Shown here one piece after another: positions 7,799 to 18,142 of a DNA stretch of 64,000 nucleotides (the stretch's first letter is position 1; each line of letters begins with the position of its first letter). The DNA lies in contig NZ_FNNI01000003.1 of the NCBI RefSeq assembly GCF_900106955.1, positions 1-64,000 of the forward strand, in the 5' to 3' direction. This DNA is from Aidingimonas halophila. GTDB lineage: Bacteria; Pseudomonadota; Gammaproteobacteria; Pseudomonadales; Halomonadaceae. A model generated the notes under the pieces. It searched no databases, was not told the origin of the DNA, and saw nothing but the letters and a program-made list of their open reading frames with translations. A program made the translations under genes and the position numbers.

Positions 7799-9910
7799 TT
7801 ACCATTTGCCATAAGTGCCCTCCTTCAATCCTTCATAGAGATTGGCGGCGGTGTGCTCTTCCCCGTCATAGATCACTTTTTCATCGCCCTTGAGTTCCAG
7901 CGTCTCGCCGTTTTCCAGTTCGAAGACGTAGGTGGTGTTCTGCAAGTCCGTCTCGCGAACCAGCACACCCTGAAAGGCCTCGGGATTGAAGCGGAAGGTC
8001 GTGCACCCCTTGAGGCGTTTCTCATAGGCCTGCAGATAGAGGTCCTTGAACTGCTCATAAGGGAAGTCGGTGGGCACATTGACGGTCTTGGAGATCGCCG
8101 AATCGATCCAGGTCTGTGCCGCCGCCTGCACTGCCACGTGCTGTTCGGGAGTGACCGCCTCGGCCGTCACGAAATAGTCGGGCAGGTCGCTCTCCACGGC
8201 GTCCGGCGCGACGAAATGGCGATAGGCAGCCAGCTCGAAGGACACGACTTCGACCTGATCCTTGGTCTTCTTCCCCGAGCGGATGACGTTGCGGAAATAG
8301 CGATGCGAGAACGACGGCTCGATGCCGTTGGACGCGTTATTCCCCATCGACAGGCTGATCGTGCCTGTCGGGGCGATCGACGAGTGATGAGTAAACCGCG
8401 CGCCCTGCTCGGCCAGTGCCGTCACCAACTCGGGCTCGACCTCGGCGATCCTGCGCATGTACTCGCTGTAACGGGCATGCAGAATGCGACCGGGGACCCT
8501 GTCGCCCACTTCGTAACCGTCCGCCTTGAGCTGGGGGCGACTACGCAGCATCTTCGGCGTAAGCTCGTAAGCGTCGGCCAGCACCGGTGCCATGCCCTTC
8601 TCACGTGCCAGCTCCAGTGCCTGACGCCAGCCTTCGACTGCCAGCGCACGGCCCAGCTCGTCGGTGAACGTGAGCGATTCCGGCGATCCATACGGCATCC
8701 TGAGCATGGTCAGCGTCGACCCCAACCCCAGGAAGCCCATGCCGTGGCGACGCTTGGCCTCCAGTTCACGCCGCTGCCCTTCCAGCGGCAGGCCGGCGAT
8801 CTCCACCACGTTGTCGAGCATGCGCGTGAAGATCGCCACGACCTGGCGATAACGATCCCAATCGAAACGCGCCCGGTCGCTGAACGGCTCCAGCACGAAC
8901 CGCGTCAGATTGACCGACCCCAGCAGGCAGGCGCCCTCGGGAGGCAATGGCTGCTCACCGCACGGATTGGTCGCGCGTATCTCCTCGCAGAACCAGTTGT
9001 TGTTCATGCGGTTGACCTGATCGATCAGGATGAAGCCCGGCTCGGCATAGTCGTAGGTCGCGCGCATGATGGTATCCCACAACGCCCTGGCCTTGACGGT
9101 GCTGACGATCCGGCACGCCACCCGGCCCTCGTCATCGGCGGTATAGCCCTCTTCAACGACAGGCCAGTCACGGTAGATGATGTCGTCGTCGGTGACGTCC
9201 GGTTTTTCGGCGGGGTGCAGGGGGAACGCCAGGTGCCAGTCGGTATCCTGCTTGACCGCTTCGATGAATTCATCGGTGATCAACAGACTCAGATTGAATT
9301 GGCGCAACCTGCCGGGTTCGCGCTTGGCCTGGATGAAGTCCTCGACATCGGGATGGCCGACATCGAACGTCGCCATCTGGGCGCCACGCCGGCCACCTGC
9401 AGAGGCCACCGTGAAGCACATCTTGTCGTGTACATCCATGAACGCCAGCGGCCCATTCGTACCGGCGCCGGCCCCGAACACGAAGGCTCCCTTGTGCCGC
9501 AGGGTGGAAAAGTCATAACCGATGCCGGCGCCACTCTTCAGCGTCATGCCGGCATCCACCACCGAATCCAGGATATCGTGCATGTTGTCGTGGATGGTGC
9601 GCGACACGGTACAGTTGATCAGGCTGACCGCTGGCTTGTAGTCATCGGCCCCGGCATTGGACAGGATCCGACCGGCGGGGATCGCACCATTTTCCAGGGC
9701 CCAGCGAAATTTGGGCAGCCAGACATCGGCCTGATCGCCTTCGACCGCGGCCAGCGCCCGCGCCACCCGTTCATAGGTGTCGGTCACATCCTGCTCGACC
9801 GGTCGTTGATGACGGTCCTTGAGGCGGTACTTGCTGTCCCAGATCTCGCGGGATGGCGCCTGTAGCGGTACCTCATCGGCGGAATGAAACTCCGTAGTCG
9901 ACGTATCCAT
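7799..9910 (-). CDS. nrdJa: adenosylcobalamin-dependent ribonucleotide reductase, catalytic subunit NrdJa
   Basis: A 703-residue catalytic subunit of vitamin B12-dependent ribonucleotide reductase, which converts ribonucleotides to deoxyribonucleotides with or without oxygen. The NxCxE active-site motif is visible as NPCGEQPLPPEGACLLGSVN around residue 315. Other family landmarks are the LINCTVS segment with the N-terminal redox cysteine (about residue 98), the KSGAGIGYDFSTLR segment, and the PTGTISL loop. Length is short for a full NrdJ because the C-terminal tail is encoded separately by the next gene. No cobalamin riboswitch was found upstream. Expression is probably useful in microaerobic growth, in keeping with the nitrate respiration genes elsewhere in the window. 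Confidence 0.92.
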   Translation of the reverse strand: MDTSTTEFHSADEVPLQAPSREIWDSKYRLKDRHQRPVEQDVTDTYERVARALAAVEGDQADVWLPKFRWALENGAIPAGRILSNAGADDYKPAVSLINCTVSRTIHDNMHDILDSVVDAGMTLKSGAGIGYDFSTLRHKGAFVFGAGAGTNGPLAFMDVHDKMCFTVASAGGRRGAQMATFDVGHPDVEDFIQAKREPGRLRQFNLSLLITDEFIEAVKQDTDWHLAFPLHPAEKPDVTDDDIIYRDWPVVEEGYTADDEGRVACRIVSTVKARALWDTIMRATYDYAEPGFILIDQVNRMNNNWFCEEIRATNPCGEQPLPPEGACLLGSVNLTRFVLEPFSDRARFDWDRYRQVVAIFTRMLDNVVEIAGLPLEGQRRELEAKRRHGMGFLGLGSTLTMLRMPYGSPESLTFTDELGRALAVEGWRQALELAREKGMAPVLADAYELTPKMLRSRPQLKADGYEVGDRVPGRILHARYSEYMRRIAEVEPELVTALAEQGARFTHHSSIAPTGTISLSMGNNASNGIEPSFSHRYFRNVIRSGKKTKDQVEVVSFELAAYRHFVAPDAVESDLPDYFVTAEAVTPEQHVAVQAAAQTWIDSAISKTVNVPTDFPYEQFKDLYLQAYEKRLKGCTTFRFNPEAFQGVLVRETDLQNTTYVFELENGETLELKGDEKVIYDGEEHTAANLYEGLKEGTYGKW

Positions 9911-10401
9911 GCAGTGCTCTCCGATTGAACGGGTTCACGAACCAAGCCTCGGTGACGGCCGAGTCGGCATGACGCGCGCCACTCTCGTTACCCGCCCATG
10001 TCAGGATAGCTCATTCAAACATGGCACCCTAAATGGCGACCGCGTTCATGGCAGCTACCGCATATGGTCGAGCTGTCTCGTTGATCGACGTCATGGCTCG
10101 CCCTGATAGCACATGCCTGGCCGATGCTCAGATAATCTCAACGTGTCGGTTTGTTACAGGCAGGTCATGACGCCGTGCTCTGACAATGGACGTTTTTGGT
10201 GCAAGTCATGCCACTTGCCAGTTACATCGAACGAATGTGTACAGAGAAATCCATCGCACGGGCGCTTCAAAGGCTTTCCGCTGCCCTCACTATCAAGGCA
10301 ACGCTAATTTTAGGAACGGTTATTGCTTGATAAAAAACGAACATGCCCAGACGGCATGAAACGTCAAATCAACAACAATTCCATCATCGCGAGGGAATCT
10401 A
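9911..10401. other. intergenic region between divergent nrdJa and aapJ
   Basis: About 490 bases with no convincing gene. Short open frames here lack ribosome sites and resemble nothing known. The region must hold the promoters of nrdJa (leftward) and of the amino-acid importer (rightward). The only structure that stands out is the inverted repeat at 10342-10358. No cobalamin riboswitch boxes, tRNA or NrdR-type box were seen. Confidence 0.6.
10342..10358. promoter_or_regulatory. inverted repeat in the aapJ leader
   Basis: CATGCC, five bases, GGCATG: a perfect 6-5-6 inverted repeat lying 43 bases before the aapJ start and just after an AT-rich stretch (GATAAAAAACG) that could be part of a promoter. 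It may be an operator for a nitrogen or amino-acid regulator, or a small leader hairpin. Function is inferred from position only. Confidence 0.3.
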
Positions 10402-11430
10402 ATGAGATACAACAAGAATGCCTTGGTACTGATGACATCTGCCGCAGCCTTGACCCTGGGGTCCGTGGGCCTGGCTCAAGCTGATACGTTGGAGGACACC
10501 CTCGATCGGGGCGAAGTTCGATGTGGTGTCAGTGATGGGTTGCCGGGATTCTCGGCCCCTGACGACGACGGCAACTGGCAAGGGATCGATGTTGACGTCT
10601 GCCGAGCGGTTGCTGCCGCCGTGTTTGGTGACTCCGAGGCCGTGACGTATACTTCATTGACTGCCCAGGAGCGCTTCACCGCCCTGCAATCCGGTGAAGT
10701 TGATGTACTGTCACGCAATACTACCTGGACGACCACCCGTGACACGACACTGGGACTGAATTTCACTGGTGTCACCTTCTATGACGGCCAGGGCTTTCTG
10801 GTTTCGAAGGATATCGGCATTTCCAGTGCAGAAGAACTCGATGGCGCTTCCGTTTGCGTGCAATCCGGGACGACGACCGAGTTGAACCTCGCCGACTACT
10901 TCGACGCTAATGACATGGAGTTCGATCCCATCGTTTTCGATACCTCCGAACAGACTGTGGGAGGGTTCGAAGCCGGACGTTGTGATGTCCTGACTTCGGA
11001 CACCTCGCAGCTGGCGGCGCTGCGCATTCAGCTCGATGATCCCGACAGCGCCGAAGTATTGCCAGAAGTCATCTCCAAGGAACCGCTGGGCCCAGTTGTT
11101 CGCCAGGGTGATGACAAGTGGTTCAACATCGTCAAGTGGTCGCTGTTCGCAATGCTCAATGCCGAGGAGTACGGGGTCGACAGCGAGAATGTCGATGATA
11201 TGCTCGATTCCGAGAACCCCAGTATCGCCCGCTTGCTAGGTGAAGACGGTAACTACGGTGAAGAAATGGGCCTGGAAGCCGATTGGGCCTACAACATCAT
11301 TGCCCAAGTCGGTAACTACGCCGAAAGTTATGATCGCAACGTGGGCATGGATTCCCCGCTAGAAATCGAGCGCGGTGTCAACCGCCTGTGGACGGATGGT
11401 GGCATCCATTACGCACCGCCGATCCGCTGA
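10402..11430 (+). CDS. aapJ: general L-amino acid ABC transporter substrate-binding protein
   Basis: A 342-residue periplasmic binding protein close to AapJ/BztA, noticeably longer than ordinary 260-residue polar amino-acid receptors, which is diagnostic for this branch. A signal peptide ends at GLAQA, and the mature start (TLEDTLDRGEVRCGV) is typical. The conserved LSRNTTWTTTRD segment and the RDxxxG-type ligand contacts of the family are present. The protein binds a broad set of L-amino acids such as glutamate, aspartate and glutamine. It is the first gene of aapJQMP; the 118-base gap before aapQ contains a GACGTC-TGAC-GACGTC hairpin that could help keep binding-protein messenger in excess. 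Confidence 0.92.
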   Translation: MRYNKNALVLMTSAAALTLGSVGLAQADTLEDTLDRGEVRCGVSDGLPGFSAPDDDGNWQGIDVDVCRAVAAAVFGDSEAVTYTSLTAQERFTALQSGEVDVLSRNTTWTTTRDTTLGLNFTGVTFYDGQGFLVSKDIGISSAEELDGASVCVQSGTTTELNLADYFDANDMEFDPIVFDTSEQTVGGFEAGRCDVLTSDTSQLAALRIQLDDPDSAEVLPEVISKEPLGPVVRQGDDKWFNIVKWSLFAMLNAEEYGVDSENVDDMLDSENPSIARLLGEDGNYGEEMGLEADWAYNIIAQVGNYAESYDRNVGMDSPLEIERGVNRLWTDGGIHYAPPIR

Positions 11431-11548
11431 TCACTCCGCAGCAGACGTCTGACGACGTCGCTGATCCCGTTAGGTTCCCTGTCGGCCTGGCTATCTCCAG
11501 GTCGGCAGTTGATCCCCCTGCTTGATGGATCCAAGCGGAGAACTCTGC

Positions 11549-12739
11549 ATGTCCGTTCGACCTCAAACGCGCTCGCCAGACTCCAAGCCACCATTCTGGC
11601 GTGACCGCACCAAACGCGCGCTGCTGGCGCAATGCCTACTGTTGGCGGCACTAGCCGCCCTGGTAGTATTCATCATCCACAACACTCAGGAAAATCTAGC
11701 ATCTCGCGGTATCACTACCGGCCTGGGTTTCCTGGACGATACCGCTGGCTTCGGCATCGGCCAGACGCTAATCGACTACTCTTCCAACAGTACCTATGGC
11801 CGAACCTTCATCGTTGGCTTACTCAATACCTTATTGGTCTCCGGCCTAGGAGTCCTGGCCGCCACGATCATCGGTTTTACCGTTGGCATCGCAAGACTCT
11901 CACCCAACTGGCTGATCGCCCGGTTGGCGAATGGTTATATCGAAATTTTCCGTAATATCCCGCTACTGCTTCAGATCTTCTTCTGGTACTTCGCCGTGTT
12001 GCAATCGCTCCCCTCAGCCAGGGAGAGCATGTCTTTGGGAGAGGTCATCTTCCTCAACATCAGGGGACTTTATTTACCCCAACCCCAATTCCTCTCCGGT
12101 TTCGGTTTGATCCCCGTGGTAATGATGGCCGCTTTCATCGCCAGCATCGCCCTGATCGTCTGGAACCGACGTCGTCATGCCGCTACAGGAAAACGACTGC
12201 CCACCATCTGGCTGTCACTGGGTATGATCATCGGTTTACCTCTGTTGGTGCTGGTCGTCACCGGTGTCCCTGTCACCTGGGAAGTGCCAGAACTGGGTGG
12301 ATTCAACTTCAGCGGGGGAGTCACCATCATCCCCGAGCTCCTGGCCCTTTGGTTGGCACTATCGATTTATACTGCATCGTTCATCGCCGAAATCGTGCGC
12401 TCGGGCATTCAGTCGATATCCCATGGTCAGACCGAGGCAGCGCTGGCCTTGAGCCTTCCCGGCAAACTAGTGTTGCGCCTGGTGATCATCCCCCAGGCCT
12501 TACGGGTGATCATACCGCCACTAACGAGCCAGTATCTCAACCTGATCAAGAACTCCTCACTGGCCACCGCCATCGGCTACCCGGATCTCGTCTCGGTATT
12601 CGCGGGCACCACATTGAATCAAACCGGGCAAGCCATCGAAGTCATCGCGATGACCATGGCGGTTTATCTGACCATCAGTTTGCTGGTGTCGATGTTCATG
12701 AACTGGTTCAACGCCCGTGTGGCGCTTGTGGAACGCTAG
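11549..12739 (+). CDS. aapQ: general L-amino acid ABC transporter permease
   Basis: A 396-residue inner-membrane permease of the AapQ/BztB type. It has an N-terminal anchor helix, a long insertion absent from short HisM-like permeases, and a C-terminal BPD_transp_1 core with the EAA loop (TEAALALS near residue 300) followed by the strongly conserved IIPQALRVIIPPLTSQYLNL stretch. The ATG at 11549 follows GGAGAA eight bases upstream; earlier in-frame TTG and ATG codons have no site. It pairs with AapM, which starts nine bases after its stop. Confidence 0.9.
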   Translation: MSVRPQTRSPDSKPPFWRDRTKRALLAQCLLLAALAALVVFIIHNTQENLASRGITTGLGFLDDTAGFGIGQTLIDYSSNSTYGRTFIVGLLNTLLVSGLGVLAATIIGFTVGIARLSPNWLIARLANGYIEIFRNIPLLLQIFFWYFAVLQSLPSARESMSLGEVIFLNIRGLYLPQPQFLSGFGLIPVVMMAAFIASIALIVWNRRRHAATGKRLPTIWLSLGMIIGLPLLVLVVTGVPVTWEVPELGGFNFSGGVTIIPELLALWLALSIYTASFIAEIVRSGIQSISHGQTEAALALSLPGKLVLRLVIIPQALRVIIPPLTSQYLNLIKNSSLATAIGYPDLVSVFAGTTLNQTGQAIEVIAMTMAVYLTISLLVSMFMNWFNARVALVER

Positions 12740-12748
12740 GAGAACGTC

Positions 12749-13843
12749 ATGACCCACTACAAGGAAATGATTCCCGAGCGGCCGGCACCTCACCGTTCCA
12801 TCGGTCCGCTAGCCTGGCTCAGAACCAATCTCTTCAGTGGTCCGGTCAATACACTGGTCACTCTGGCCGGTATCGTGCTGCTCTACTGGCTGCTGGTCCC
12901 CACCATCCAGTGGGCCGTCATCGACGCCAACTGGCTTGGCAGCAACCCTGAAGACTGTACCAGTGCCGGCGCTTGCTGGGTATTCATCCATGCCCGCATC
13001 GGCCAGTTCATCTATGGCCTGTATCCGAGCGAGGAGATCTGGCGGATCAATATCGTCTTCATCCTCTTCACCGGATTTATCACCTGGCTGGGGGTACCGG
13101 GACTGCCCTACAAACGCGGGGTTGCCATCGTGACCCTGTTAGTCTTTCCAATCATTGCCTATCTCCTGCTGCATGGCGGATATTTCGGCTTACCCAGAGT
13201 ATCCACTCACCGCTGGGGCGGCCTGACGCTAACCCTTATCCTGGCCGTGGTCGGCATGGTGGCAGCGCTGCCCATTGGAATCATCCTGGCGCTGGGCAGA
13301 CGCTCGTCCATGCCAATCGTGAGAAGTGTCTGTGTCATTTTCATTGAATTCTGGCGCGGAGCCCCACTGATCACCATTCTGTTCATGGCCTCAGTGATGT
13401 TGCCCTTGTTCCTGCCGGCCGGTGTCGGTATCGACCGCCTGATTCGTGCCCTGGTCGGTATCACGCTGTTCCAGAGTGCCTACATGGCCGAGGTAGTCCG
13501 TGGCGGACTGCAGGCCATTCCCCAAGGGCAGGAGGAAGCGGCCGCCGCACTGGGTATGAGTTATTGGAAACGCATGGGGCTGATTGTACTGCCACAAGCC
13601 TTGAAGATGATGATTCCGGGTATCGTCAACACGTTCATCTCGCTCTTCAAAGACACCACCTTGGTGATGATCATCGGTTTATTTGACCTGCTCGGTATCG
13701 TTCAGGCAGCCCTTTCCGACTCTCGTTGGTTGGGCTTTGATGTCGAGGGTTATGTCTTCGCCGCCTTCGTCTTCTGGGTCTTCTGCTTCAGCATGTCGCG
13801 TTATAGCCAATATCTGGAACGTCGGCTGCACACTGGTCATTGA
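12749..13843 (+). CDS. aapM: general L-amino acid ABC transporter permease
   Basis: A 364-residue permease partner of AapQ. After a first helix there is a periplasmic region with a Cys pair (EDCTSAGACW), then several helices, a FWRGAPLIT motif, and the EAA loop (QEEAAAALGMS near residue 268) that contacts the ATPase. A start with AGGAGA upstream is clear. In the family AapQ and AapM form the heterodimeric channel. The 66-base gap to aapP is short enough for one transcript. Confidence 0.9.
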   Translation: MTHYKEMIPERPAPHRSIGPLAWLRTNLFSGPVNTLVTLAGIVLLYWLLVPTIQWAVIDANWLGSNPEDCTSAGACWVFIHARIGQFIYGLYPSEEIWRINIVFILFTGFITWLGVPGLPYKRGVAIVTLLVFPIIAYLLLHGGYFGLPRVSTHRWGGLTLTLILAVVGMVAALPIGIILALGRRSSMPIVRSVCVIFIEFWRGAPLITILFMASVMLPLFLPAGVGIDRLIRALVGITLFQSAYMAEVVRGGLQAIPQGQEEAAAALGMSYWKRMGLIVLPQALKMMIPGIVNTFISLFKDTTLVMIIGLFDLLGIVQAALSDSRWLGFDVEGYVFAAFVFWVFCFSMSRYSQYLERRLHTGH

Positions 13844-13909
13844 ATCATGGTTCAAGAACAACACATCACGAGAAAGATACGCTACCTATAATGACGTCAG
13901 GACAGAGCA

Positions 13910-14680
13910 ATGAATGAACAAGCAACGACGGCCGCCTCGAATACTTCAAGGATGATAGAGATGCGCGGCCTCAATAAGTGGTACGGAGACTTCCATGTCC
14001 TGCGCGATATTTACCTGGAAGTCGAGCGTGGCGAACGCATCGTCATTTGTGGTCCCTCCGGCTCGGGCAAGTCGACACTGATCCGCTGTATCAATCATCT
14101 TGAAGAGTTCCAAAAAGGCGACCTCACCGTCGGTAGGCTGCCGATGACAAGGGACATCAAACGTATCGAGCAGATCCGACGCCAGGTCGGCATGGTCTTC
14201 CAGCACTTCAATCTTTTTCCCCACCTGACAGTGCTGGAAAACTGCTGTATCTCGCCCATCTGGGTCCAAAAGAAGCCCCGGCAGGAGGCTGAAGCCCAGG
14301 CGATGCAGTACCTCGAACGCGTACAGATTGCCGAACAGGCGCTAAAATACCCCGGCCAGCTCTCCGGCGGTCAGCAGCAACGGGTCGCTATCGCACGCTC
14401 ACTGTGCATGCACCCGGACGTGATGCTGTTCGATGAACCTACATCGGCCCTCGATCCGGAGATGATCAAGGAAGTACTCGATGTCATGGTGGAACTGGCT
14501 CACGAAGGAATGACCATGCTCTGTGTCACCCATGAGATGGGCTTCGCCAAGACGGTCGCCGACCGTGTCATCTTCATGGATCAAGGGCAGATCATCGAAG
14601 AGAACGCACCTGATCGTTTCTTTTCGGATCCCCAGTCGGAGCGTACTCAACTATTTCTCAGTCAAATTCTGGGGCATTGA
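13910..14680 (+). CDS. aapP: general L-amino acid ABC transporter ATP-binding protein
   Basis: A 256-residue ABC ATPase with Walker [10 protein letters not shown] (residues 48-56), Q-loop in [13 protein letters not shown], signature LSGGQQQR, Walker [14 protein letters not shown] and the switch histidine in VTHEMGFA. It closely follows GlnQ/AapP/BztD sequences and energises import through AapQ-AapM. It ends the four-gene operon; the next importer begins about 240 bases downstream with its own ribosome site. Confidence 0.92.
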   Translation: MNEQATTAASNTSRMIEMRGLNKWYGDFHVLRDIYLEVERGERIVICGPSGSGKSTLIRCINHLEEFQKGDLTVGRLPMTRDIKRIEQIRRQVGMVFQHFNLFPHLTVLENCCISPIWVQKKPRQEAEAQAMQYLERVQIAEQALKYPGQLSGGQQQRVAIARSLCMHPDVMLFDEPTSALDPEMIKEVLDVMVELAHEGMTMLCVTHEMGFAKTVADRVIFMDQGQIIEENAPDRFFSDPQSERTQLFLSQILGH

Positions 14681-14919
14681 GAGCGTAACGATACGAATTC
14701 ATCGGACATGCCGAATGCCCTTTGCCCACTGGCCAAACTGGTCGGCACAGCGAGTTACGGTTCACGCTGTCCTTGATGCATCCGTGATTGTCTAACGCTT
14801 CGCTCATTAATAACCAATAGCTATTTGCACACACCTCTCATATTCCTTAACGTGTGATGATAACAGGCATAGACGCCCCAAAGGACGTCTCACCGTTATC
14901 GCACGTCAGGAGATATCAC

Positions 14920-15681
14920 ATGCTACGTCGATTCACACTGGCCGCCTTGGCGACAGGACTCATGACCCTCGGCGGATTGGTGCATGCCGAGGACGACACC
15001 ATCAAGGTCGGCATGTCAGGGGGGTACTTTCCCTTCACTTTTGTCGAACAGGATACTCTCAAGGGATTCGAGGTCGACGTCATGGAGGCCGTCGCCGATG
15101 AACTGGACAGGGAAGTGGAATTCGTGACGGCCGACTTCTCCGGCTTGTTCGGGATGCTCGAATCGGGCCGGATCGATACCATCGCCAACCAGATCACCAT
15201 CACCGAAGAGCGTCAGGCCAAGTACCTCTTCACCGACCCCTACGTTTATGACGGCGCGCAGGTCGTGGTCAAGGAAGGCAACGCGGAGATCGAAGGCGTC
15301 GAGGATCTGCGCGACAAGAGCGTTGCCGTCAATCTCGGATCCAACTATGAAGACCTGTTGCGGGAATTGCCTTACGCTGACGAGATCGACATTCGCACGT
15401 ATGACAGCAATATCGAGCAGGACACCGCGCTGGGCCGTGTTGACGCCTTCGTCATGGATCGGGTAAGCGCCACGCAGGTCATCAAGGAGAAGCCTCTGCC
15501 ATTGCAACTGGCCGGGCCGACATTCTCCGAAATCCGCAATGCCCTGCCGTTTCGTGATACCGAGACCGATCGCAAGCTCCGCGATCAGGTCAATGAGGCA
15601 TTGGACGCACTGCGCGAGGACGGCACGCTGACCGAGATATCCGAGCGCTGGTTCGATGCCGATATCACCACCCAGCCCTGA
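14920..15681 (+). CDS. cystine/polar amino-acid ABC transporter substrate-binding protein
   Basis: A 253-residue binding protein of the SBP_bac_3 family. The ATG at 14920 follows AGGAG, and the signal peptide ends at GGLVHA; two earlier in-frame ATGs are not preceded by a site. Mature motifs include a GFEVDVMEAVADEL segment and ITITEERQAKYLFTDPY, both typical of TcyA/TcyJ/FliY-like receptors, and a DRVSATQV segment in the second lobe. Order and length of the three-gene set (receptor, one permease, ATPase) match bacterial cystine importers, but histidine or other polar amino acids cannot be excluded. Confidence 0.82.
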   Translation: MLRRFTLAALATGLMTLGGLVHAEDDTIKVGMSGGYFPFTFVEQDTLKGFEVDVMEAVADELDREVEFVTADFSGLFGMLESGRIDTIANQITITEERQAKYLFTDPYVYDGAQVVVKEGNAEIEGVEDLRDKSVAVNLGSNYEDLLRELPYADEIDIRTYDSNIEQDTALGRVDAFVMDRVSATQVIKEKPLPLQLAGPTFSEIRNALPFRDTETDRKLRDQVNEALDALREDGTLTEISERWFDADITTQP

Positions 15682-15699
15682 CGATTCGAGACGTGATCC

Positions 15700-16374
15700 A
15701 TGAGCGTCCTCAATGTCGACTATATGATGGGCCTCGTGCCCATCCTGCTCCGATACCTGCCACTGACTCTGGCCATGGCGGTGGCGGGTATGGTGTTGGC
15801 ACTCGTCCTCGCCTGTGGGCTGGCGGTCATTCGGGTACTGCGGATACCGGGACTCAACGGTGCCACGCTGCTGTTCATCTCCTTCTTTCGCGGCACGCCG
15901 CTGTTGGTGCAGTTGTTCCTGTTCTACTATGGCCTGCCACAACTGTTGGCTTTCCTGACCCAGATCGGCGGCATTACGGCCACGATCATGGGGCTGACGC
16001 TACACTTCTCCGCTTATATGGCGGAATCGATCCGCGCCGCGATCGTCGGGGTTGACCGTAGCCAGACGGAAGCGGCGCTCTCCATCGGCATGACCAACGG
16101 CCAGTTGATGCGCCGCATCGTGCTCCCGCAAGCCACACGAGTCGCGGTGCCGACACTCATGAACTACTTCATCGACATGATCAAGGCCACTTCCCTGGCG
16201 TTCACGCTGGGCGTTACCGAACTGATGGGAGCGACCCAGAAGGAGGCCTCCGGTAGTTTCCTCTATTTCGAGGCGTTCATCACCGTGGCAATCATCTACT
16301 GGCTGATCGTCGAAGGACTGGCCTGGTTTCAGCGCCGACTGGAAACGAGACTCAACGAGGCCTATCGGCGATGA
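15700..16374 (+). CDS. amino-acid ABC transporter permease, cystine type
   Basis: A 224-residue permease of the HisM/TcyL family, with about five membrane helices, the [20 protein letters not shown] motif and an EAA loop ([15 protein letters not shown]) near residue 127. As a single permease gene it presumably works as a homodimer. It lies 18 bases after the binding-protein gene, and its stop overlaps the ATPase start in an ATGA, so the three proteins are made together. Confidence 0.88.
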   Translation: MSVLNVDYMMGLVPILLRYLPLTLAMAVAGMVLALVLACGLAVIRVLRIPGLNGATLLFISFFRGTPLLVQLFLFYYGLPQLLAFLTQIGGITATIMGLTLHFSAYMAESIRAAIVGVDRSQTEAALSIGMTNGQLMRRIVLPQATRVAVPTLMNYFIDMIKATSLAFTLGVTELMGATQKEASGSFLYFEAFITVAIIYWLIVEGLAWFQRRLETRLNEAYRR

Positions 16375-17129
16375 TCAAGATCGAGCAACTCGTCAAGCGC
16401 TTCAATGGCGCCCCGGTTTTGGACGGCATCGACCTCGAGATCGAGCAGGGGGAGATCATCGTGGTCATCGGACCATCGGGAACCGGCAAGTCGACCCTGC
16501 TACGCTGTCTGAACTTCCTGGAGCGTCCGGATGCCGGCTACCTGACGCTTGGTGACCTGACGATCGACTCCACGAAGGCGACACGTGCCGAGATCCTGGC
16601 GGCCCGGCGACGTACGGCGTTCGTGTTCCAGAACTATGCGCTGTTCGCCAACAAGACGGCGCTCGAGAACATTGCCGAGGGGCTGATCGTCGTTAACCGC
16701 TGGCCCAAGGTGAAAGCCCATGCGCGTGCCCGGGAGATCCTCGAGCGCATCGGCCTGGCCGATAAGGCGGATGCCTACCCGGCGTCACTCTCCGGCGGGC
16801 AGCAACAACGAGTGGGCATCGGCCGCGCCATGGCGGCCCAGGCCGACATCATCCTGTTCGATGAACCCACATCCTCCCTGGACCCGGAATGGGTCGAGGA
16901 AGTACTCGGGCTGATGAAACAGCTGGCCCGCGAGCGGCAGACCATGCTCGTGGTCACCCATGAAATGGGCTTTGCCCAGGATGTAGCCGACCGCGTGGTG
17001 TTCATGGACAGTGGACACATCGTCGAACAAGGCCCTCCCTCGCAACTCTTTCGCGCCCCGCAGGATCCTCGCACTCGCGACTTCCTGCGCAAGGTGCTCG
17101 CCAACCAGATCGATCCGGCCGCCACCTAG
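16371..17129 (+). CDS. amino-acid ABC transporter ATP-binding protein, cystine type
   Basis: A 252-residue ABC ATPase with Walker [10 protein letters not shown], signature LSGGQQQR, Walker [14 protein letters not shown] and the [10 protein letters not shown] switch region. Sequence style is that of TcyN/GlnQ. It is translationally coupled to the permease gene and closes the operon, 18 bases before the convergent pxpA gene. The GTG (threonine-for-serine) variation in Walker A (GTGKST in place of GSGKST) is common in this group. Confidence 0.9.
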   Translation: MIKIEQLVKRFNGAPVLDGIDLEIEQGEIIVVIGPSGTGKSTLLRCLNFLERPDAGYLTLGDLTIDSTKATRAEILAARRRTAFVFQNYALFANKTALENIAEGLIVVNRWPKVKAHARAREILERIGLADKADAYPASLSGGQQQRVGIGRAMAAQADIILFDEPTSSLDPEWVEEVLGLMKQLARERQTMLVVTHEMGFAQDVADRVVFMDSGHIVEQGPPSQLFRAPQDPRTRDFLRKVLANQIDPAAT

Positions 17130-17147
17130 CTAGCGATTCGACGCCAT

Positions 17148-17903
17148 TCACGCCGATAACAGTTCCTCGAACGCCTCCCGAATCGCCTTGACCGCTGCGA
17201 TGGATTCGGGGTTGTCCCCATGCACGCAGAGCGTATCGGCTGGCAACACCAGGGTCGTACCGTCATTGGCGGTCAGCGCCTCGCCCCGTGCCAACGCCAC
17301 CGCTTGGGATACGATCGTCTCCTGATCATGATGTACGGCACCGGGCTCCCGACGCGACACCAGTCGTCCGCGGCCATCGTAGGCCCGATCGGCAAAGGTC
17401 TCGAACCACAGCGTGATCCCCATGCGATTGGCCAACTCCCGAGTGGGTCCAGGGTCGGCGGTCGACATCACCATCAACGGCAAGTGCACATCGTAACTGG
17501 CCACCGCCCGCATCACGCCTTCCAGCAACGCCATGTCAGCCGTCATGTCGTTGTATAATGCCCCATGGGGTTTGACGTAGCTCAGCGACGTGCCGGCCGC
17601 CTGGCAGATGCCGGCCAGCGCGCCGATCTGATAGAGCACCATGTCCTCGGCTTCCGCCGGTGAGCAGGCCATCGATCGGCGACCAAACCCCATCAGGTCG
17701 GGATAGCCGGGGTGAGCCCCGATGCGTACGCCATGTTCGACCGCCAGCTCCACGGTCCGCCGCATGACATGAGGGTCGGAAGCATGGTATCCGCATGCGA
17801 TGTTGGCACAATCGACATGCGGCATCACCTCGTCGTCCAGACCGAGTTTCCAATTACCGAAGCTCTCGCCCATATCGCAGTTCAACAACGGTACCGTTGT
17901 CAT
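17148..17903 (-). CDS. pxpA: 5-oxoprolinase subunit A (LamB/YcsF family)
   Basis: A 251-residue protein of the LamB/YcsF family, the A subunit of the prokaryotic ATP-dependent 5-oxoprolinase PxpABC, which converts 5-oxoproline to glutamate. Family signatures are the N-terminal [31 protein letters not shown] and [10 protein letters not shown] segments, and the C-terminal CVHGDN. The ATG at 17903 has AGGAGG upstream; an upstream in-frame start is unsupported. Unusually, pxpB and pxpC are not adjacent. It is divergent from a TRAP importer, with 239 bases between, suggesting that the importer brings in 5-oxoproline or a related acid. Confidence 0.88.
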   Translation of the reverse strand: MTTVPLLNCDMGESFGNWKLGLDDEVMPHVDCANIACGYHASDPHVMRRTVELAVEHGVRIGAHPGYPDLMGFGRRSMACSPAEAEDMVLYQIGALAGICQAAGTSLSYVKPHGALYNDMTADMALLEGVMRAVASYDVHLPLMVMSTADPGPTRELANRMGITLWFETFADRAYDGRGRLVSRREPGAVHHDQETIVSQAVALARGEALTANDGTTLVLPADTLCVHGDNPESIAAVKAIREAFEELLSA

Positions 17904-18142
17904 ACGACCTCCTGATAATGTCGAGTCGCAAGGGGGAGTGTTCCCCGTCATATTGCCCCATCATGAAGGGAAGCAACACCCGATGGTCAACGGAAAACAC
18001 CTTGCCGAGCGTTCACCGGCTCATTAGCCTTATAGTCAAGTTGTTGCGGGTGTCACGGTACTGACCATGGATCGATAACAAGAGACCGCTATCCCGCACA
18101 GGCTCCTCACAGTACCCAAGAACAGCCAATGAGGCCCCGATC

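Noticed and set aside
7853-9865. A 670-codon open frame on the strand opposite nrdJa
   Set aside because: It is the mirror of a highly conserved enzyme gene in GC-rich DNA; its translation has no domain and is rich in Arg, His and Gln as expected from an antisense frame.
10201-10213. Sigma-54-like promoter TGGCATGACTTGC on the minus strand
   Set aside because: The GG and GC elements are separated by eight bases instead of the required ten.
9911-10401. Possible cobalamin riboswitch upstream of the B12-dependent reductase
   Set aside because: An ACCTGCC string occurs on the nrdJa strand, but the GCCACTG box and the other conserved B12-element segments are missing.
11431-11548. Rho-independent terminator between aapJ and aapQ
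   Set aside because: A GACGTC-TGAC-GACGTC hairpin is present but no T-run follows; at most it is a processing or attenuation site.
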